6,296 bases of DNA from an uncultured Lachnospiraceae bacterium. Lineage in GTDB: Bacteria; Bacillota_A; Clostridia; Lachnospirales; Lachnospiraceae. Location: NCBI GenBank assembly GCA_902783205.1, contig CACZQE010000385.1, positions 1 to 6,296 on the forward strand, written 5' to 3'. The notes below the pieces were generated by a model. The model was not told where the DNA came from and ran no database searches. It worked only from the letters and a program-made list of their open reading frames with translations. Positions 6,124 through 6,296 of this stretch are shown here, piece after piece (the first letter of the stretch is position 1; every line of letters starts with the position of its first letter). A program made the translations under genes and the position numbers.

Positions 6124-6180
6124 TAGATCACAAAGCAAGCAAACAGCTGATAATTATTTAAAAAAAAGGAGGACACAAAC

Positions 6181-6296
6181 ATGAAGAAAATGAATTTAGA
6201 AGAATTAGGAAAAGTATCAGGCGGAAGCATTCTTACACTCAGCCCGGTTTTTGATAACTTTGCTGTTGAAGCTTATATCCCCGGTGGCAATCTTAA
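6181..6296 (+). CDS. Double-glycine leader peptide precursor, bacteriocin-like (3' end cut by window edge)
   Basis: Short gene, 38 complete codons visible and open to the window end. The first 15 residues, MKKMNLEELGKVSGG, form a textbook double-glycine leader: an acidic amphipathic stretch with L6, L9 and V12 in the usual hydrophobic positions before G14-G15. Such leaders are cleaved after GG by the peptidase domain of a dedicated ABC exporter (C39 type) during export of class II bacteriocins, some RiPPs or signalling peptides. The visible mature part, SILTLSPVFDNFAVEAYI then PGGNL, has no cysteine so far and does not match a bacteriocin I know. A very strong AGGAGG site (6167-6172) lies 8 nt before the ATG in an A-rich leader, and the promoter lies at 6115-6123. 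No transporter or immunity gene is visible; these would lie beyond 6296 or elsewhere. The leader type is clear; activity and maturation are inferred. Confidence 0.82.
   Translation, partial: MKKMNLEELGKVSGGSILTLSPVFDNFAVEAYIPGGNL

Noticed and set aside
6094..6128. LytTR/AgrA-type repeats (ACAGTTCTG and ATAGTTAGA)
   Set aside because: Both copies miss consensus positions and they are 25 bp apart, not the usual spacing of about 21 bp.

Overview
The window looks like a chromosomal segment of a low-to-mid-GC Firmicute, most likely a gut Clostridia/Lachnospiraceae member. This is inferred from the strong AGGAGG ribosome binding sites, consensus sigma-A type promoters, the MOSC-MogA fusion, the short MoeA-like protein with a C-terminal cysteine cluster, and the style of the double-glycine leader peptide. 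No RNA genes, CRISPR arrays or insertion sequences were seen.

Left half (1 to about 3250, all on the minus strand): a molybdenum cofactor (Moco) biosynthesis operon. In transcription order it has an extended -10 promoter (3221-3249), a structured leader that I read as a Moco riboswitch (about 3081-3197) followed by an intrinsic terminator (3034-3070), a MoeA-like molybdopterin-binding protein (1963-2982), moaC (1485-1955), moaA (527-1492) and a MOSC-MogA fusion that runs off the left edge (1-521). The genes are packed with gaps of 7 and 5 nt and one 8-nt overlap. Together they cover cyclic pyranopterin formation (MoaA, MoaC) and late cofactor steps (MogA-like adenylylation, MoeA-like metal insertion, MOSC). 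Sulfur insertion (MoaD/MoaE) and molybdate uptake are not in the window.

Middle (about 3250-3770): a 72-codon remnant of the C-terminal end of 6-phosphofructokinase sits directly upstream of the Moco promoter. It is itself preceded by a perfect-consensus promoter (TTGACA, 16 bp, TATAAT at 3558-3585). Just upstream of that is a 48-bp near-perfect palindrome, probably the terminator of the next operon.

Right half (3773-5950, minus strand): a three-gene operon with its own promoter (5991-6019). It encodes an alpha/beta hydrolase with an intact Ser-Asp-His triad, a translationally coupled aldo/keto reductase with an intact catalytic tetrad, and an unrecognised 101-residue charged helical protein.

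Right edge (6181-6296, plus strand): a divergently transcribed short gene with a strong ribosome binding site encodes a peptide with a textbook double-glycine leader, cut by the window end. It is probably a bacteriocin-like or signalling peptide precursor. Its upstream region carries two TGTGACA repeats 11 bp apart and an extended -10. This truncated peptide is the best candidate for something undescribed. The rest of its locus lies beyond position 6296.
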